DNA of 64,000 nucleotides, from the NCBI GenBank assembly GCA_032821775.1, contig JAVLRN010000007.1:2604001-2668000 (forward strand). The letters run 5' to 3'. Position numbers and translations under genes: made by a program. Of the stretch, positions 22,248-35,232 are shown one piece after another. The number at the start of each line of letters is the position of its first letter. Position 1 is the stretch's first letter. This DNA comes from Sanguinoderma infundibulare. Its lineage: Eukaryota > Basidiomycota > Agaricomycetes > Polyporales > Polyporaceae. The notes under the pieces were generated by a model. The model had not been told where the DNA came from. It saw only the letters and a list, made by a program, of their open reading frames with translations, and searched no databases.

Positions 22248-25200
22248 TTAGCGTCGCGCGAGGAGAGACCCGGCTGGGGCTTCGAAGTTGAGCGGAGCGG
22301 CGTGCGCTTCGCTCTTGGGAGCGCCGACGTTGACGAGAGGTTGGGCAGGACGCCTACGGGTCCCGGAGCGCTGCAGGGCGCCGGCACCGGAACTGCTTGG
22401 AGCAGCAGCCCCAGAAAGGCCGGGTGTGTTGACTACATTTCGTTCCTGGTAGAGAACGTACGACTGCAGGGTGAAGAGTTCATGTCAGCAACAGCAGACG
22501 CGAACAGCTGGTTCAAAGAACATACGCGAGCGAGAAGGATCTTCTCCAGCCAGTTCTTGCCCTCGGACTCCCCGCACGAGAACACGTGCACGTAATCCGA
22601 CGTGTCCTCAAAGAAGCTCAGGCTGTCCGTCGACTTGACCGAGAACACGTACGGCTTCGGCGCCTTGTGCACGCGCGTGACGTAGTATGCGTCGAAGTTG
22701 TTCAGCGAGCACAGGAACTGCGCGTCCTTGCCCGTGTCGCGCTTCGAGAGCCAGAGACTGTGCTCCCGGAGCTCCATCCACCGCTTCTGCCACTTGCCGC
22801 GCTTGTGCTCCCACTGCACGTACCCGCTGCACATCGGCGAGCTCGATGGCATCGCGCGCGTGCTGAGCAGCGGCGCAAGCAGCGTCTTCTTGATCACGAG
22901 CAGGTTGACGGTCTTGTCAGAGTTCCAAGAGCCGCACACGTCGCTGAGCATCTCGAAGCTCCGGATCGGACGCTCTGTCGATCCATCGCGAGTTAGCTTT
23001 CCGACTCTTTAACTAGAATAATGTTTGGTGACTTACCCATGCCGAAGTCCTGCGACACCTCCCACAACATCCACCCCCCGCTCCCCACCCATTGCTCGAG
23101 AGCTCCCTGGCCGTCGACCATGCTCAGGACGTCCCCCGCGCTCATTGTTGACCCAATCTCGACCAGGACGAAGCGCTGCATGTTCCCGATGAACACACGC
23201 TGCTGCCACATCTGCGTCCCGGCCGCCTTCGCCGGCTGCGAGAATGTCGACGGCGGCGATGTCGCCTGAACAGAGCCCGAGCGCGCACGCGACACAGCAG
23301 GGACAGCGACGGGCGGGGACTCGTGTTGGCGCTCGACGCTCGGCCGACGGGACTGTGTTGATGTCGTCGTCCTCGTGGACTTCTTGCGATCCAGCCCGGT
23401 CACGTTGGACGAGTATGGTGGGGGCGGGGTGTCCGCCGTGAGAGGACGCCGTCGGCTAGTTGTTCCGCTGCGGGACAGCGAACCGCTCGTCGGCGTTTGA
23501 GCGGGAAGAGGAGGGGTGTTGTCACGCTCCATCGTGCGAGGTCGATGGAAGGACCGCGTCGGACGAAGCGCCCTCGCGCTGTCCTGCGCAGAATGCGCTC
23601 TCTGCGCCGACGGCGGGTGAGGTCCAGGCTCGGCGGTGACAGTCCGACCACGGGTGAAAGACGATGGGATTTGCTGCTCGTTCTCAAAAGAGGGACGTTT
23701 CGAACGACTAGGGGCCGGTGAGACAGGCATGGGTGGGGCAGGGGAGGTGGGGCCAGAAGAAGGACCGGCCTGGAGGCCAAGCAGCTTCTTCGTCAGGTCC
23801 CCGATTGAGAAGGGGCTGTTAATGTTGCTCGGGAGTGTCTTCGTGCGCGGGCGGCCAACAGGTCTTGACGGAGAGGTCTGCTGCTGAGGCGGGAAAGAAG
23901 GTTCCACGGCAGAGGAAGAAGCGCGTGCCGTATACTGCTCGTTCCGCAGCTGCTGTTGCTGGAGGAGTGCCTCCTGAGCGCGCCTTGCACGACGCTCGGC
24001 GCGCTTCTGGTCGAGTTCATCGCGCACCTGCCGACGGATCGTCCGCTGGGCCTTAAGCGCACCAGGAATCTGCTGCGCGAGAGGTACGTCGTCGTCCGTC
24101 GTGTCGTCCCTCGGGGGTGAAGACGCCTGCAGCATTCCAGGTCGAGTGGTATCGTGTCGCTGACGCCTCTTATGAGCACTCGGGCTCTCCTGAATGTCAT
24201 CATCGGATCCACCATAATCGCTCTCCGAGTCTTCCTCCGAGTCGGTCGCAATGTTAGCGGCGGGGACGGGCACGCGCGTGGGCCGTCGTTTTCTATCATC
24301 GTCGCTGTCGCCACCCCCATCACCCCGATATCCCCTTCCATTCAACGAACTGCCGTATCCGCTATGACCATTGGAAGAGCTTCCAGCGTACGCCCCGCTG
24401 CTGCCGTGGTGACTTGACCCCCCGCTCGGGCGCCCGCTCCGTCTCGAGCTCGAGCTGTAATCGCCCTCGTGAGCGTCAGCGAGCTCGCCCTCTGTTGGAG
24501 AACCAAACACGTCCTCCTCAAGAGAGAGGAAAGACGAACGCACAGAGTGGGTGGACGACTTGAGCGAGAGAGCGAACCGCTCCGTCACGTCCTCCGCGAG
24601 GTCTTCCAGATCGCTCAGCACGTCTGTCAAGCTCCCACCGGACCCGCCTGAGCCGCCGGACTGCCCGGACCCGGTGCTCTGCCGATGCGTCGACGGCCAG
24701 GGGATGCCATAACCGAAGACAGGACGCTGCTGACCTGCGGTCGATGGCAGCCCCAAGGGGTCCTCAAAAGGACCAACGTCATACGAGTAGTATCCGCAAT
24801 CCTCGTCACCGAAATCATACTCTGAGTACGACGATATTCTCGACGAACACCTGGACCGGGACAGGATGGATGACGGCGAGATACTGTTTTCCGTAGAGAC
24901 ATCTTCGGAAGAGGAATTGGGTAGTTCCGGAGGAGAGCGTGGCGATAGAGAGATGTCCGGAACCGACAGGTGATCGATCTCTAAGCCCCAATGTGAATTC
25001 GCATCGTCACTGCCCTCGGACGGTCCGTGAGCCTGGGAGAAAACGTTCTTGATCGTCCCCGCAGACGAACCGGGTTCGAAGTCTCCAGGGGGAAACAACG
25101 ACTGCGGTGAATTCCCGGAGCTGTTACTGCCAAGGTGGGAAAGCGCATCGGAATAGTTGTAGTCCAAGGTTGCTAGGAGGTCGCTGGTGAGAAGCTGGGT

Positions 25201-27367
25201 ATGGCGAGGGTGCCTGAACAACTCGGAGTAACCAGGATGGTCAGAGTGATCAGCATCGACGTGAACATGGATGTGGGAGTGGGTAGGAAGCGGAGGCAAG
25301 GGGGACTGGGCACGTTCTGGGGACAAACGAAACTGAGGACCGGTGGACCCTGAGGAACACGACCGTGGGGAGGACGGGCAGAGGGAGGGTACGGTGGACT
25401 CGATCGAGGTTCGGGATGTGTCGGACGTATCAGAGACGCTAGAGGTGCCAGAGGTCGAGCGATGCAAGGCCAATGACGGAGACTTGGGCGACTTCGGGGG
25501 CGGCGTTGGAGGCTTGTCCAAATCCAGACGATGGCCCAGAGGCAAGCCGCCCTCGGTATCCCCATCGAGCTCAAATGAATGCGAATTCTGGGAAGCGTCA
25601 GAAGTCGCAAACGAGGCGCCGTCCTCCATTAGGACTTGATCTTCTCGCTGTGCGCCATGCGGAGGGAGCGAAGCGCTGTCTGCCGGCGCTTCTAACGGAG
25701 GCATGCCTCCGGTGTCCGCATTTTCGCCATCGGCGTCAGAAAACATCCGCGAATCCCTGATCATGCTCAGCGTGGGAGACCTGAGGTGCGCTCTCCGCCG
25801 TGGGCCTGGCGGCGGCTGAGACAAGGTAAAACTCCTTGCGCTCGTGGGGGAGGGCGGCTCGGACGGAGATGGCGCAGGGTCTTCCCATGGCTCGAGCGGT
25901 AGGTGGGCGCCGGGTCGACCCCTACGGACCTAGAGAACATTGCGACCGTCAGCGCATCAACAGGTTCACGTTGCGACCATGTTCGCAGCAGAGAAGTGAA
26001 TGGGCGGGCGTAATGCCGACTTACCTTCGGGACAGGAATGGTATTTGTTGACGCAAGCGAGTTGAGGGATGGGAGAGAAGGACGCGGGGCGAATGCGGGG
26101 CGTGTATAAGCGGGGCGTACCTGAGGGGGCCCCGAAGACTTGGGTCGCCGGACGGGACGGGGACGCGAGGAGGGTGCTACGGGCGAGGGAGGAGGTGTGG
26201 AGGTGGAATTGCGGAAGGAGCGAACGGCACGGTCGCCACGCAAACTACGGGCTCTACGCGCGCCGTCTTCCTGGGCAAGTGCACTTTGGGAAAGTGGCGA
26301 GAGCGGAGTCTCGGGGGGACGCTGGACACTGTCGCCAAAAACATCGAAGAGGGTGCGTACCGGGGATGGGGCGCGTGATGCACGGACAGATGGGCTGGGG
26401 GAGAGGTTTGCGAATGGGTCATCGTCGAGAAGGTCTGGGGGAGGGGAGTTGCGGGAAGGGGTGACAGGAGTTACTGATGACAAGGGAGAGGGCGCGCCAG
26501 AGTAGAATGAGAACCAGTCGGTGGAGCTGTCGACCGGAGTGAGGTCGAGAGTGCTTGTGGACGTCACTGAGCTGCTAGAGCGGCGACCGGTAGCCAAGGA
26601 GAGGGATGAGGTGGAAGGAGAGGGCTGGGGCAAGAAGGAGGGGACGAGGATGGACGTCAGAGATCGACGCTTCTTGGCCATGGAGCTCGGGAGCGAGGAG
26701 TAGCCGTCTAAAGACGGGGAAGAGGGCGAGGTACGCGAGCGGCGGTGATGGTGAGCAAATGAGGTGTCGCGCGAGCGAGAGGGCGAGGGCGGGGACGGGG
26801 GCTGAAAAGACAGGACGTGTGAGCGATTGGTGTTTACTCGCGTAAAGATGGGCGGAACGCGTGCAGCGAGCGAAGGGACGCCCGCAGGCTGGTTGGAGCG
26901 GGCAGGGTCTGCTCCCGCGTCAGTCGCCCGGACTCGTGGAAAACACGAGGGCATACCGGCCGAAGAAGGGCGTGCGTGATGCAGAAGCTTGGCCGGTGCA
27001 AGGGCAGATCCAGAAGTGAGACAAAGGATGGAATACTCACCCGCAGTTGCTTATAGGCCGCCGCTGTTTCCTGATCGAGGCGGGGGTCGTAGGGGAGGAA
27101 ACCAAAATGATTCCAGAGAATCTCGTGCGCATGCGCCTGCGCACAGTCACTGGCCGAGTCTGGAGTGGGAGGAGATGGAGAGATCGGAGAGTGGCAATGG
27201 ATGCGTTCAGTGGCGGGGAGGTGAGGGCCAGACAAATCGCCGAAATGGCCAGCGGGGTTCGCGAGGCGGGCGTGCGATTTGTATGTCGGAGGCGACGGGC
27301 GGACAGAGAAAAGCTGCCTTTTGGTCAGCGGACGCAAGGCACAGTCTGGGCCGTCCAGCAGCTCCAT
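22248..27367 (-). CDS. Large disordered protein with C-terminal RA and PH domains
   Basis: Start taken at 27367 (MELLDGPDCALRP; an in-frame ATG exists further up), stop TAA 22250-22248, roughly 1,400 residues. Exon 1 ends ETAAAYKQLR at 27035. A 200-bp intron with a strong acceptor (CTGTCTTTTCAG) leads into PPSPPSPSRSRDTSFAHHHR and MAKKRRSLTSILVPSFLPQ. A second intron (26023-25930) leads into the long exon. Most of the protein is Ser/Pro-rich and disordered. Near the end, QQRVFIGNMQRFVLVEIG and MSAGDVLSMVDGQGALEQW form a Ras-association-like fold, followed by a PH domain (SGYVQWEHKRGKWQKRWMEL, PYVFSVKSTDSLSFFED, NWLEKILLARSYVLYQE). The RA-PH tandem is the layout of Grb7/RIAM-type proteins, which link small GTPases to membranes and actin. 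Specific function here is unknown. Confidence 0.8.
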
Positions 27368-30242
27368 CCCTCTCGGATTCCGTTGCAGTCTGGGGACGAG
27401 GGTGCAGGATACAAGTGGCACTGGGAGCGATGCCCACCGCTCAACATCCAAGCTAAATGGCATTCCAATCAGGCAACTCGTTCTCACACCCTGCCGTCCT
27501 CGCCGACAGCCTGAGCCTCGACTGCCTGTGGCCATCGCTGACTGCCGCGCCCATCTGCGCCCGCGTCCCACTCGACGTTATTTACATCGTCGCTCGCCGT
27601 CGACCAGCCGCCCTGCCTGCTTCTCCCTGCGAAGCAGTTTCCCGACATCTCGCCTTCGTCATGGCCACTCGCCCCCCTAGATTCCATCGGGCTTTTTTTT
27701 TTCATCCTTCTGCGTCAGGGGCCAGACCATCGCAACCCCCAATTTTCTTTCGCCTTCCCGCCTGCACCCTCGGAAACTTACTGGGGCAACACGCCATTCG
27801 AAGCCACACGCGAATCTGCGACAGTGCCGTGGCTGACATCACTTGTCAACTGGTCTGCTGTTCTCTTACTCTACGAAGACGAGAGCGCTTGCACTGTGCT
27901 ACTAGCTAGCGATTTACATCGGCAGTGCGATTACCCAACCGGTGAGTCACGCACAACTCGCCGACGGCGCCCCGGCGTTCGTCCTACCAAACGCCTGCAC
28001 TGAAACCTTTACAACCAATCCGTATCCTCCGACGTCAGGTGAATATGTACCTCCCCGCTGCGGTCTAGTTTCATTTATATCGTCGCCAGCAAATGTTCTG
28101 CATTTCCCATGGTGACGGTTGGACGTCGGGCGGGACATAAATATTGATACGGGCCCACCGACGCCATGAGCGCCATGAAATGGAAACCCACGTACGTAAT
28201 TCGTAAGTAACCAGCTCGGGACCCCGGCGGATAGCAAGTAAGTTCGCGAGCAAGGGGGAGCGAGGTCGCGCGACCAGTTGCACCTCGTACGAACCGTTCG
28301 CTATACTTGCATGTTGTTCAGTGGCTAAAACTTATGTCCTCAATGCAGTCTCATGATCCAGGGCCAAAAGCTGAAGGTCGTCAGCGCCGCGGAAGACACG
28401 CTCGACCATGCGGCGTCTTGCTGAGTACCAATCGGACCCCGCCGTCGCACGCACGGACCCAGCCAGCAGATGCTTAGGCACGACTTGGCCACGACGAGCA
28501 TTGCAAGGTACAACTCGTGTACGATCACGTACCAGAGGCAGTAAGTACGTCATTCAGGGGATTCATACTTACCATCCTGTGTAAATTCTACCCGTTTAAG
28601 AACGCCATTTTGCCCAACGGAGAAGCCGCAGAATGCAAGCTTACGAAATCCCCGTAGACGTTCGACAGTCGTTCTGCATGACATCCGTCACCGTCAGGTA
28701 AAGTTCCAAGGCAGTTCCAGTTGATGGCACTGGTAAATAATGCACTCTCCCTAATAGATGACGTCGACGCGCAGCCTCTCCTGCACACTTTTGCGAAACA
28801 TGCCCTCCCACTCGAGTCGAAGTTTGATCGTAGACCCGCTAAAAACGCTCTGTGGCCGCCATCAATCCAACCCCAAACTTCCCAGTGGGGGGTCATGCGG
28901 ATTCTGTAGACCGGATCCATTGACGGCGTTTATGGCATAAGGTTTGTATGCCGGTACCACGCTCGACCCATCCCGGAAAAGCCGACCACTCAACACCTTC
29001 GTGGTGGAAGAGAAGCGAGCGAATGCCGTACGTTAAAATTACCGTGGAAGCGATGACTAACCACGCGGTAGGACAGAATTCGTCGCTCACCTGACCTTAA
29101 GAATATATGTCGGGTAAGTAGCGCAATTGCGAGCTAGAAGGCGTGTTGGCGAAGGTCTCTAAGACGGAGTTCGTTTTGGATGGTCTGGCTAGCAACCAGT
29201 CTTCCGTGTCGGAGTCTGTCGAAGAAGAAGGAGTTCCGCCACATGATGAACGGACGCCACTCGGTATCTGTAGCACCATCGAAGTGCTGGCTACGAGCTG
29301 AACTCGAGTGAGTTTCCATGATGACGAACTCAGTCCACAGAAATCAAAACCGAGACCACCCCCTTCCGGATTGCACACCAGACATTGCCTGTGGAGGACA
29401 AACTTATCGAGGGAGCTCCTGGCAGGCCGACCAGTCGTCCAGCATGGCCAAGCCCGTAACCTGAGAACGCGTTGCGTCATACGCCTTTCAGGCTCGTGAC
29501 CGTTCCCGCCTCGTCCTTGCGTTCAAAGTTCAAACTAATTGGTCCAACCGGTGGACTGCCATTATGTATAGCGAATTTTGGATCGGCGTGCTTGCAGTGC
29601 GAAACACGTTGATGCCTGGCTCGGCCCCGCCGAGCAACACCGGTCCCGGTATCGATGTCGCGAGGAGACCCTACAAGCTGCGCGCGCAACATCTCAAGCG
29701 GCGGAACAACAGACACCCCGAGCAACATACGTGCGAGGCGAGCTAGAACTGCCACCTGCAATTTCGGGGGTAGGTGTTCTCGTGCTTCGTATTTCCTCCG
29801 TATCTAACTACGTAGTTACCAGCACGACACAGTACAAGATCTATCCTGGTCTCGTATTGATTCGCGCCTACCGATGAGTGTACCGGCGCCTGGAGATTTT
29901 CATCACGGCACTCGTGTGCCTGTCGCAACGGATTTTGTCAAGAGATCAATTATACCACTGCTGATTGGCCGCAGATATGTTTAGCAGAAAACGAATTGGA
30001 GGGGGCCAATGTATATCATCCGGGAGAAGTCGAAGTAACCTGTCTTAAGCATCACCCTAGCAACATATTAGCGGCATAATATTGGGGCTCATTCCCAAGG
30101 GGGGTGCTTGTTGTACCGTACTGCGCTTCGCATTTGTTATGTCCGTTATCTACTCCTTCCAATGTCGCCGACTTCTCTTATATTACACACCCCCACGTCT
30201 GCCTCGTGGTCTATTCCGCCATCTCAGCATGGGGATCGTGTT
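27368..30242. other. Gene-poor stretch
   Basis: About 2.9 kb. The left 500 bp are CT-rich on the plus strand and probably the promoter/leader of the RA-PH gene, including a T9-10 run at about 27695. The rest has only short ORFs with no coding character on either strand. Confidence 0.45.
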
Positions 30243-30313
30243 GATAAAATCGCACCTTTATCAAGTCTGGCCTTCTGGGGGACCGCCAGACTTGATAAAG
30301 GTGCGATTTTATC
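30243..30313. repeat. Perfect 29-bp inverted repeat (71-nt hairpin)
   Basis: The left arm 30243-30271 is the exact reverse complement of the right arm 30285-30313, with a 13-nt loop (CTTCTGGGGGACC). Outer bases next to the arms do not pair, so the ends are sharp. The arm begins GATAAAATCGCACC. No transposase or target duplication was recognised nearby. It could be a small non-autonomous element, a solo palindrome from template switching, or a hairpin RNA source. Confidence 0.85.
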
Positions 30314-31471
30314 GATCGATTGACTCGGCGAATTGATGACCTGTACCGAAGACGGCAGGAACAAATATCACCAGCTCCAAAAGGGGGAATAACCAGTCGT
30401 TCCGAAAGCAAACCCCAAAACTCCACGCCGTGATCAGCTTGTTGGCCACTCTAGACCTCCGAAGGGCACTACGCTCGACTTCACCAGCGAGCGGCGTGGA
30501 ATTACATGGGCATCATGGTAGGGGGAAGTTCGCTTCCACTGCAAGAGTTGATGTCCAAGCCCCGATCAGCCCTGGAGGGCCAGAGGCGGCGGGTGCTACG
30601 GAAGGACCAATATGGGACGTAAAGCTGGATGTGATGGCACCTTTGTCTCGGCTGCAAGATGGTCGGTAGTCGTGACCTTGGGGGAAGTGCAAGAAGGGGG
30701 CTCAGATCTTTGTTAGCGCCATGGTACGAGGTAGAGCTCGACGTGATCCGCGGAACGGACAGAGTTGGTTTTGGGCGTGAAGCTCGAGATGGTCGCTGCG
30801 GGACATGCTCGATGGGGTGCAGCAATAAGTATCAATAGGCATCGAGTTGTTATTCGGTTATTCGAACTCGGGGATCACACACCAAGGCGCGTCCTTCGAA
30901 GAAATAAATCCGATAAACGAATACCTATACTCAAAGAGCTCACCTGTATCAGCGAGTTGGGCACGCGAGGATGGCATTGGCTAGCGGCAGGAAGCTAAGC
31001 GAGTGCTGTTGCAACAGCAGCCTCGCACTGAAAAGCCTCAGTCCGGCCTTGATTCCATCGTTGACAGAAAGTAGGCGGTTGGGGAATTCATTGGATTCGT
31101 GTTGGTCCAGTCGAAGGTACTACGGAACGGCAAGATGGAAGGAACGGTTCCGTTGGAGGAAACTTAAGTCTTTGAGCAACATGCTCCAGTATACGAGTCT
31201 GTCGACCATTTCCAAAGGACGTACAGTGGGATGTCGAGTGCGGGCCATACCAGTCACATAAATCTGACTCGGAGCCTCTGGCATTTCGTCAGGCAAAGCA
31301 AAGCATATCAACAATGCAGTGTGTGACACGCACCAATCGCTTAACCAATCGCGGAGGCCTCAGTCTACTTGCAGCAACACGGGTGGACAAAGTGAGGCAT
31401 AGAAACAGGACATGACGTAGCCAGTAGCATACCCTCGCTAGTTGAACATGGATTTTGTCTCAATCTGAGCA
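30314..31471. other. Gene-poor stretch
   Basis: No coding-like ORF, RNA gene or repeat I can support. Confidence 0.4.
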
Positions 31472-31541
31472 GCATTATAGGGCAGTGGGAACTGACGTTG
31501 TTCACCATGGACCCGTCGCGGGTTCGATTCCCACATGATGC
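31472..31541 (+). pseudogene. Decayed tRNA-Gly-like sequence, copy 3
   Basis: It is 70 nt, the same length as the two tRNA-Gly-like genes. The acceptor arms GCATTAT and ATGATGC still pair, and the B box GGTTCGATTCC is perfect. The D arm is altered (GGGCAGTGGGAA), the anticodon stem is broken (GTTGT against GGACC), and the T stem has one mismatch. A T8 run lies about 26 nt downstream, and CATGATG repeats follow directly. Best read as a tRNA pseudogene or tRNA-derived element related to copies 1 and 2. Confidence 0.55.
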
Positions 31542-32045
31542 ATGATGCATGATGAGGCCTCATGTCATTTTTTTTGGCTGGCCCCAACGCCGATTCTGTG
31601 ACCCTCTTTCATCGTACAGATCGTATGAATTTTCTGCGATACCTCGACAACGTGGTGCTCGCGCTTGTGAGATTGCCATCATTAACGTCGCCAAGGTTGA
31701 ATGTTGGGCTAATGGTAATAGAACGACTGCCAGCAATCCAAGCCCGCCTCTGGCGCCCGGGAATCTAAGTACTATGTCTGCACCCTTGGCTCCTGGGCCG
31801 ACTTGAAGCTTCAGACTCCTCTGGCCAGCGCTGGACAGCCCGACATCCCTTCTCGCTGTTGTCTCCTCCAACACCATCGTCCTTTGCACGAATTCCAAAA
31901 CTGATATTTTGACCTGTGGCGACAGAAAACCCATTGCAATGTCTGCTGTCGAAGCTTATCCTCAGTCCACAGAAATACATCACATTGCAACCTGCGGTGG
32001 TGAGATGTACATACTCATGCAGTTATAAAGCCCATGGATCGAGCA
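31542..32045. other. Intergenic, no gene seen
   Basis: Contains the T8 run after the tRNA relic and otherwise no supported feature. Confidence 0.4.
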
Positions 32046-33664
32046 TCAAGTTTTGCCCCACGAACCCTTCGCGTCATGACAAACCACAATCTCTCCCACC
32101 ATCCCATACAATCGCGTCCGCAGTGCGTCCCGTACCGCGTCCACCGACTCAAACCCTCCCCCTTCCTTCTCCTTCTTCCAGTGCACCGTCAACGCGTCCA
32201 ACTTGAAACTTCCTGGTCGCCTGCTCTCCAGCACCGACGCGACCTGATCGGCGAGGTCCGGCGCGTAATCCGCATACGTGAGCACGAGCTAACGGCCCCG
32301 TCAGCCAGAGCGCAAAGCAACACCTGGTTCTCCCGGGCCTGGTCCCCGGCGGCTGGTCCCCACCGGCACTCCGCACCACTTGCGAGTCGTCGTCATAGCC
32401 GACGACGACAGTCTCCACCGAGCGTACGCCGCCCCGCTGTGGTCAGGGCTCGACCATATACGGGGATCAGGCGCATAAGGCAAGCGCTGCCGCAGGTCGA
32501 GGTGCGTGGCGTTCGGGAAACCCCTCACGCCGAGGTCGTCCGGCCGCGTGCCCGTGAACCCCCCGCAGGCAAGAGGTGCCCAAGTTGAGGGTGAGGCAGT
32601 CGGTGACGGGATGAGCGCGGCGCGGACGTGCTCGGGGAGCGTGTCGCTGATGGCGGCGTCGCAGGCGCTGCGCACTGAGAGCTCGACGGAGGGACCGCCG
32701 AGGTGGATGCGGGCGAGGAAGCGGGAGACTAGTCCCTGTGAGTGATCGCGCACATCGAGCCAGCGCAGCTTGGGGAGGTGCAGGGGCACGAGGTCGTCGT
32801 CCGCGAGCACGTCCCACCACGCACACGGTTCTGGGAGGATATTGACGGCGAAGAGGGATTGGAGGCCCCGGCATTGTCTCAGTGCTCGGATGAGGATCAC
32901 CGGGGAGATGGCGCGCGAAATCCGTGGCCATGCATCGTGCGCCGTGACGACGAGCTTTAGAGGCCGGATGGACGGCAGTGCGATGGCGGGGGATGTTCAG
33001 CTGGCGCAGACGAGGCAGCTTGCTTTGGACACAGGGGACCAACTCTGCAAGCTTGTCCAACTGTCGAAGGAGTACGCATGTTCCGTCGTGGACGCGATGA
33101 TGAGCTTCTCGAGCGCTGGGAACGTGCCGCATGAGAGGCTCTCCTGGAAACTGGGATAGTCCTCCACCGGCAGAAACGAGAAGTGCATCGAGGTGACGCG
33201 GTGAAAGTGAGCCCCGAGCACCGCGGAGGGGTCCGCGAGATCACGGATGCTTGGATTTGCACCACGAACGAACGAGGGGCAGATAAGTCGAGCACCATCT
33301 TCAGGAGGCCCTGAGGGATGCTTTTCATGCCGAGCAGGTTCACCCAGAAGTCAGGTGTGCGCAAAAGGATCGACCGCCAGGCCTGACGGACATGAAGGAG
33401 CTGAATGGCAGGCCTTACCGTCGTTATCTCCATGTTGGCGAAAATACGCATAAAGACCTCTGTGGGGAAGGAGATATGTACCGGTGCCGCCGCATTGTAG
33501 ATGGAACGTAGGGTGTGGGCGTAAGACTCGTACTCGGTGATCCTGGAGAGTGTCCAGCGTTGCACCTCAGGCGGGGATAAGCCACAGAGCGACGCTCTAT
33601 TCTCAGTCGGCAGGGCAGCTCCAGGGTCCGCGAACGGGGAATGTCCTTCAACACCGAATTCCAT
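32046..33664 (-). pseudogene. F-box protein pseudogene with several frameshifts
   Basis: The N-terminus from 33664 is intact: coiled segment ESYAHTLRSIYNAAAP, then the F-box HISFPTEVFMRIFANMEI and WRSILLRTPDFWVNL. At about 33260 homology moves to another frame (SIRDLADPSAVLGAHFHRV, then FPALEKLIIASTTEHAYSFD). At about 33050 it moves to a third (ELVPCVQSKLPRLRQLNIP), then returns (ALPSIRPLKLVVTAHDAWPR, RFLARIHLGGPSVELSVRS). Near 32440 it shifts again (VETVVVGYDDDSQ), and a plausible last intron leads to LVLTYADYAPDLADQVAS and a stop at 32046. No GT-AG introns explain the first three shifts. Mushroom genomes carry many such F-box genes, which recruit targets to SCF ubiquitin ligases. Assembly errors are the alternative explanation. 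Confidence 0.68.
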
Positions 33665-34095
33665 CCTAGCAAAGCTGCGGTCAGTACGATTGATGTAGCT
33701 TGCTGAAAGCGGTCACACACCGGATTTTAAAGGGCAGGTGCTCTTCCTGACGATGGGAGATTTGCAGTGGTAGTACGAGTCAAAATGGCAGGTTATACAA
33801 AAATAGGGGCAGAACTCAACATCCTGGCGAAAAAACAACCTAATATAAGGACAATTAGCCAATAGTGAGTGTCAGGTGCTGCATGAAAGACAAACACTAC
33901 CTACCTGCGCATGTTGCCATAAGAAGAAACCGAAGCCAGCAGTAATTAGGCTACCAATTCATTCGAATCGTCCGTGGTCGAGCATCAGGCCGTGAGCATT
34001 ATCAGGTGTACTACATAGCGCATTATGCATTGAACGTAAAGCTATGAAATACATCCGAACCATGCCAATCCCCTCGTACATCATGATCGTCTTTT
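33665..34095. other. Intergenic, no gene seen
   Basis: Lies between the F-box relic and the porin 3' end. A/T-richer than its neighbours, with no supported gene. Confidence 0.4.
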
Positions 34096-35232
34096 TTACC
34101 CCTCGAACGTGATGTTCGCGCCGACCTTGTGAGCAGCGACTTGCGAGGTGGGGTCGTTCAGCCGCTGGGTGTCGAGAGCGAGACCGAACGAAGCACGAAC
34201 GCCAGGGCGGAGAGCCTGAGTGTAGCCTGTAGAAGAAATCGCACACACGGAGGGTCAGGGATGTAGTTCGCGAATGCAGAGACCGACTACGCACCGAGGG
34301 CAAGGATACCCGAGTTGTTGATCTTGGCCTTGAAGAACGCGGCCGAGTCAAGGTAGACCTTGGTGCCGACCTCGAGAGCGACGCTGCCTCCGGTCGAGGC
34401 GCGGGTGTCGTAGACGGCCTTGGCGCCGGCCTCGACGTCGGGGTTGACGCGGTGGTAGTAGCTCGCGGCAAAGGTGGAGAGATTGCCGAGGCCGTGGAGG
34501 GTGACGGCGTACTCGGGTGCGCTGTAGCCGACGGCGGTCGCGTACTTTGTGATCTTGCCCTCGGTCACGTTGTACGACGCCTCGGCACCAACAAGGAAGC
34601 CATCGCGGCCGATGACGGTGTCCGCAGTGAACGTCGGGCCCTAATCAACGCAGGGCACGACGCGAGCGAGCGCGTATGGGTGAGAGCAGCAGGGAGAAGG
34701 GATATGGGCGTAAGTCAGGTGAGCGCGCCATGTCACGTCATCAGTTGGGCAAGGCACGTACCTTGAAGATGTCGAGGAAGGCGCGGGTGTGGAGGCCGGG
34801 CTGCTTGTAGGTTGTGGTGAAGAGCGCGGTCTTTGCGCCGGTGTCGGGCGTCAGGGCGGTCTGGAGGTCGAGCTTGACACCTTTTGCGATCTGGTTGTCA
34901 ATCTCGACCTGGGTCTTGAGGATGTTGTTGGTCGTCCAGCCCTGGGTGAAGGTGAGGCCGTGGTGCTTGTTGAAGAACTTGGCCTCGAGGTCGCCGGCGA
35001 TGAGGGTCGACTTGGTGTCGCGGTTGCCGCCGACCTTGAAGGAGACGTTCGAGGGCGTCGCGGTCTTGACCTCGAGGGCGACACCGCTGATGTGGAAGTC
35101 CTTGCCGAGGAGGTCGTTGGACGACTTTCCAAGGTCCTGGGGACGTGAAGAGCATTAACATAAAGCTGACCGACGTTAGAAAGGGCGAGGACGGACCTTC
35201 CAGGAGGGGGGCACGGGCTGAGGGAGAGACAT
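34096..35232 (-). CDS. POR1: Mitochondrial outer-membrane porin (VDAC)
   Basis: Start 35232 (MSLPQPVPPSW), stop TAA 34098-34096, four exons, about 295 residues. The start plus KDLGKSSNDLLGKDFHISG is the typical porin N-terminus (K-D-G-K-x-x-x-D-L-L-x-K-D). Amphipathic beta strands follow (VALEVKTATPSNVSFKVGG, GLTFTQGWTTNNILKTQVEI, KTALFTTTYKQPGLHTRAFL). The end carries YTQALRPGVRASFGLALDT and HKVGANITFEG, the usual eukaryotic porin signature region. It forms the 19-strand channel for ATP, ADP and other metabolites. Length and order match the family, and nothing is missing. Confidence 0.96.
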
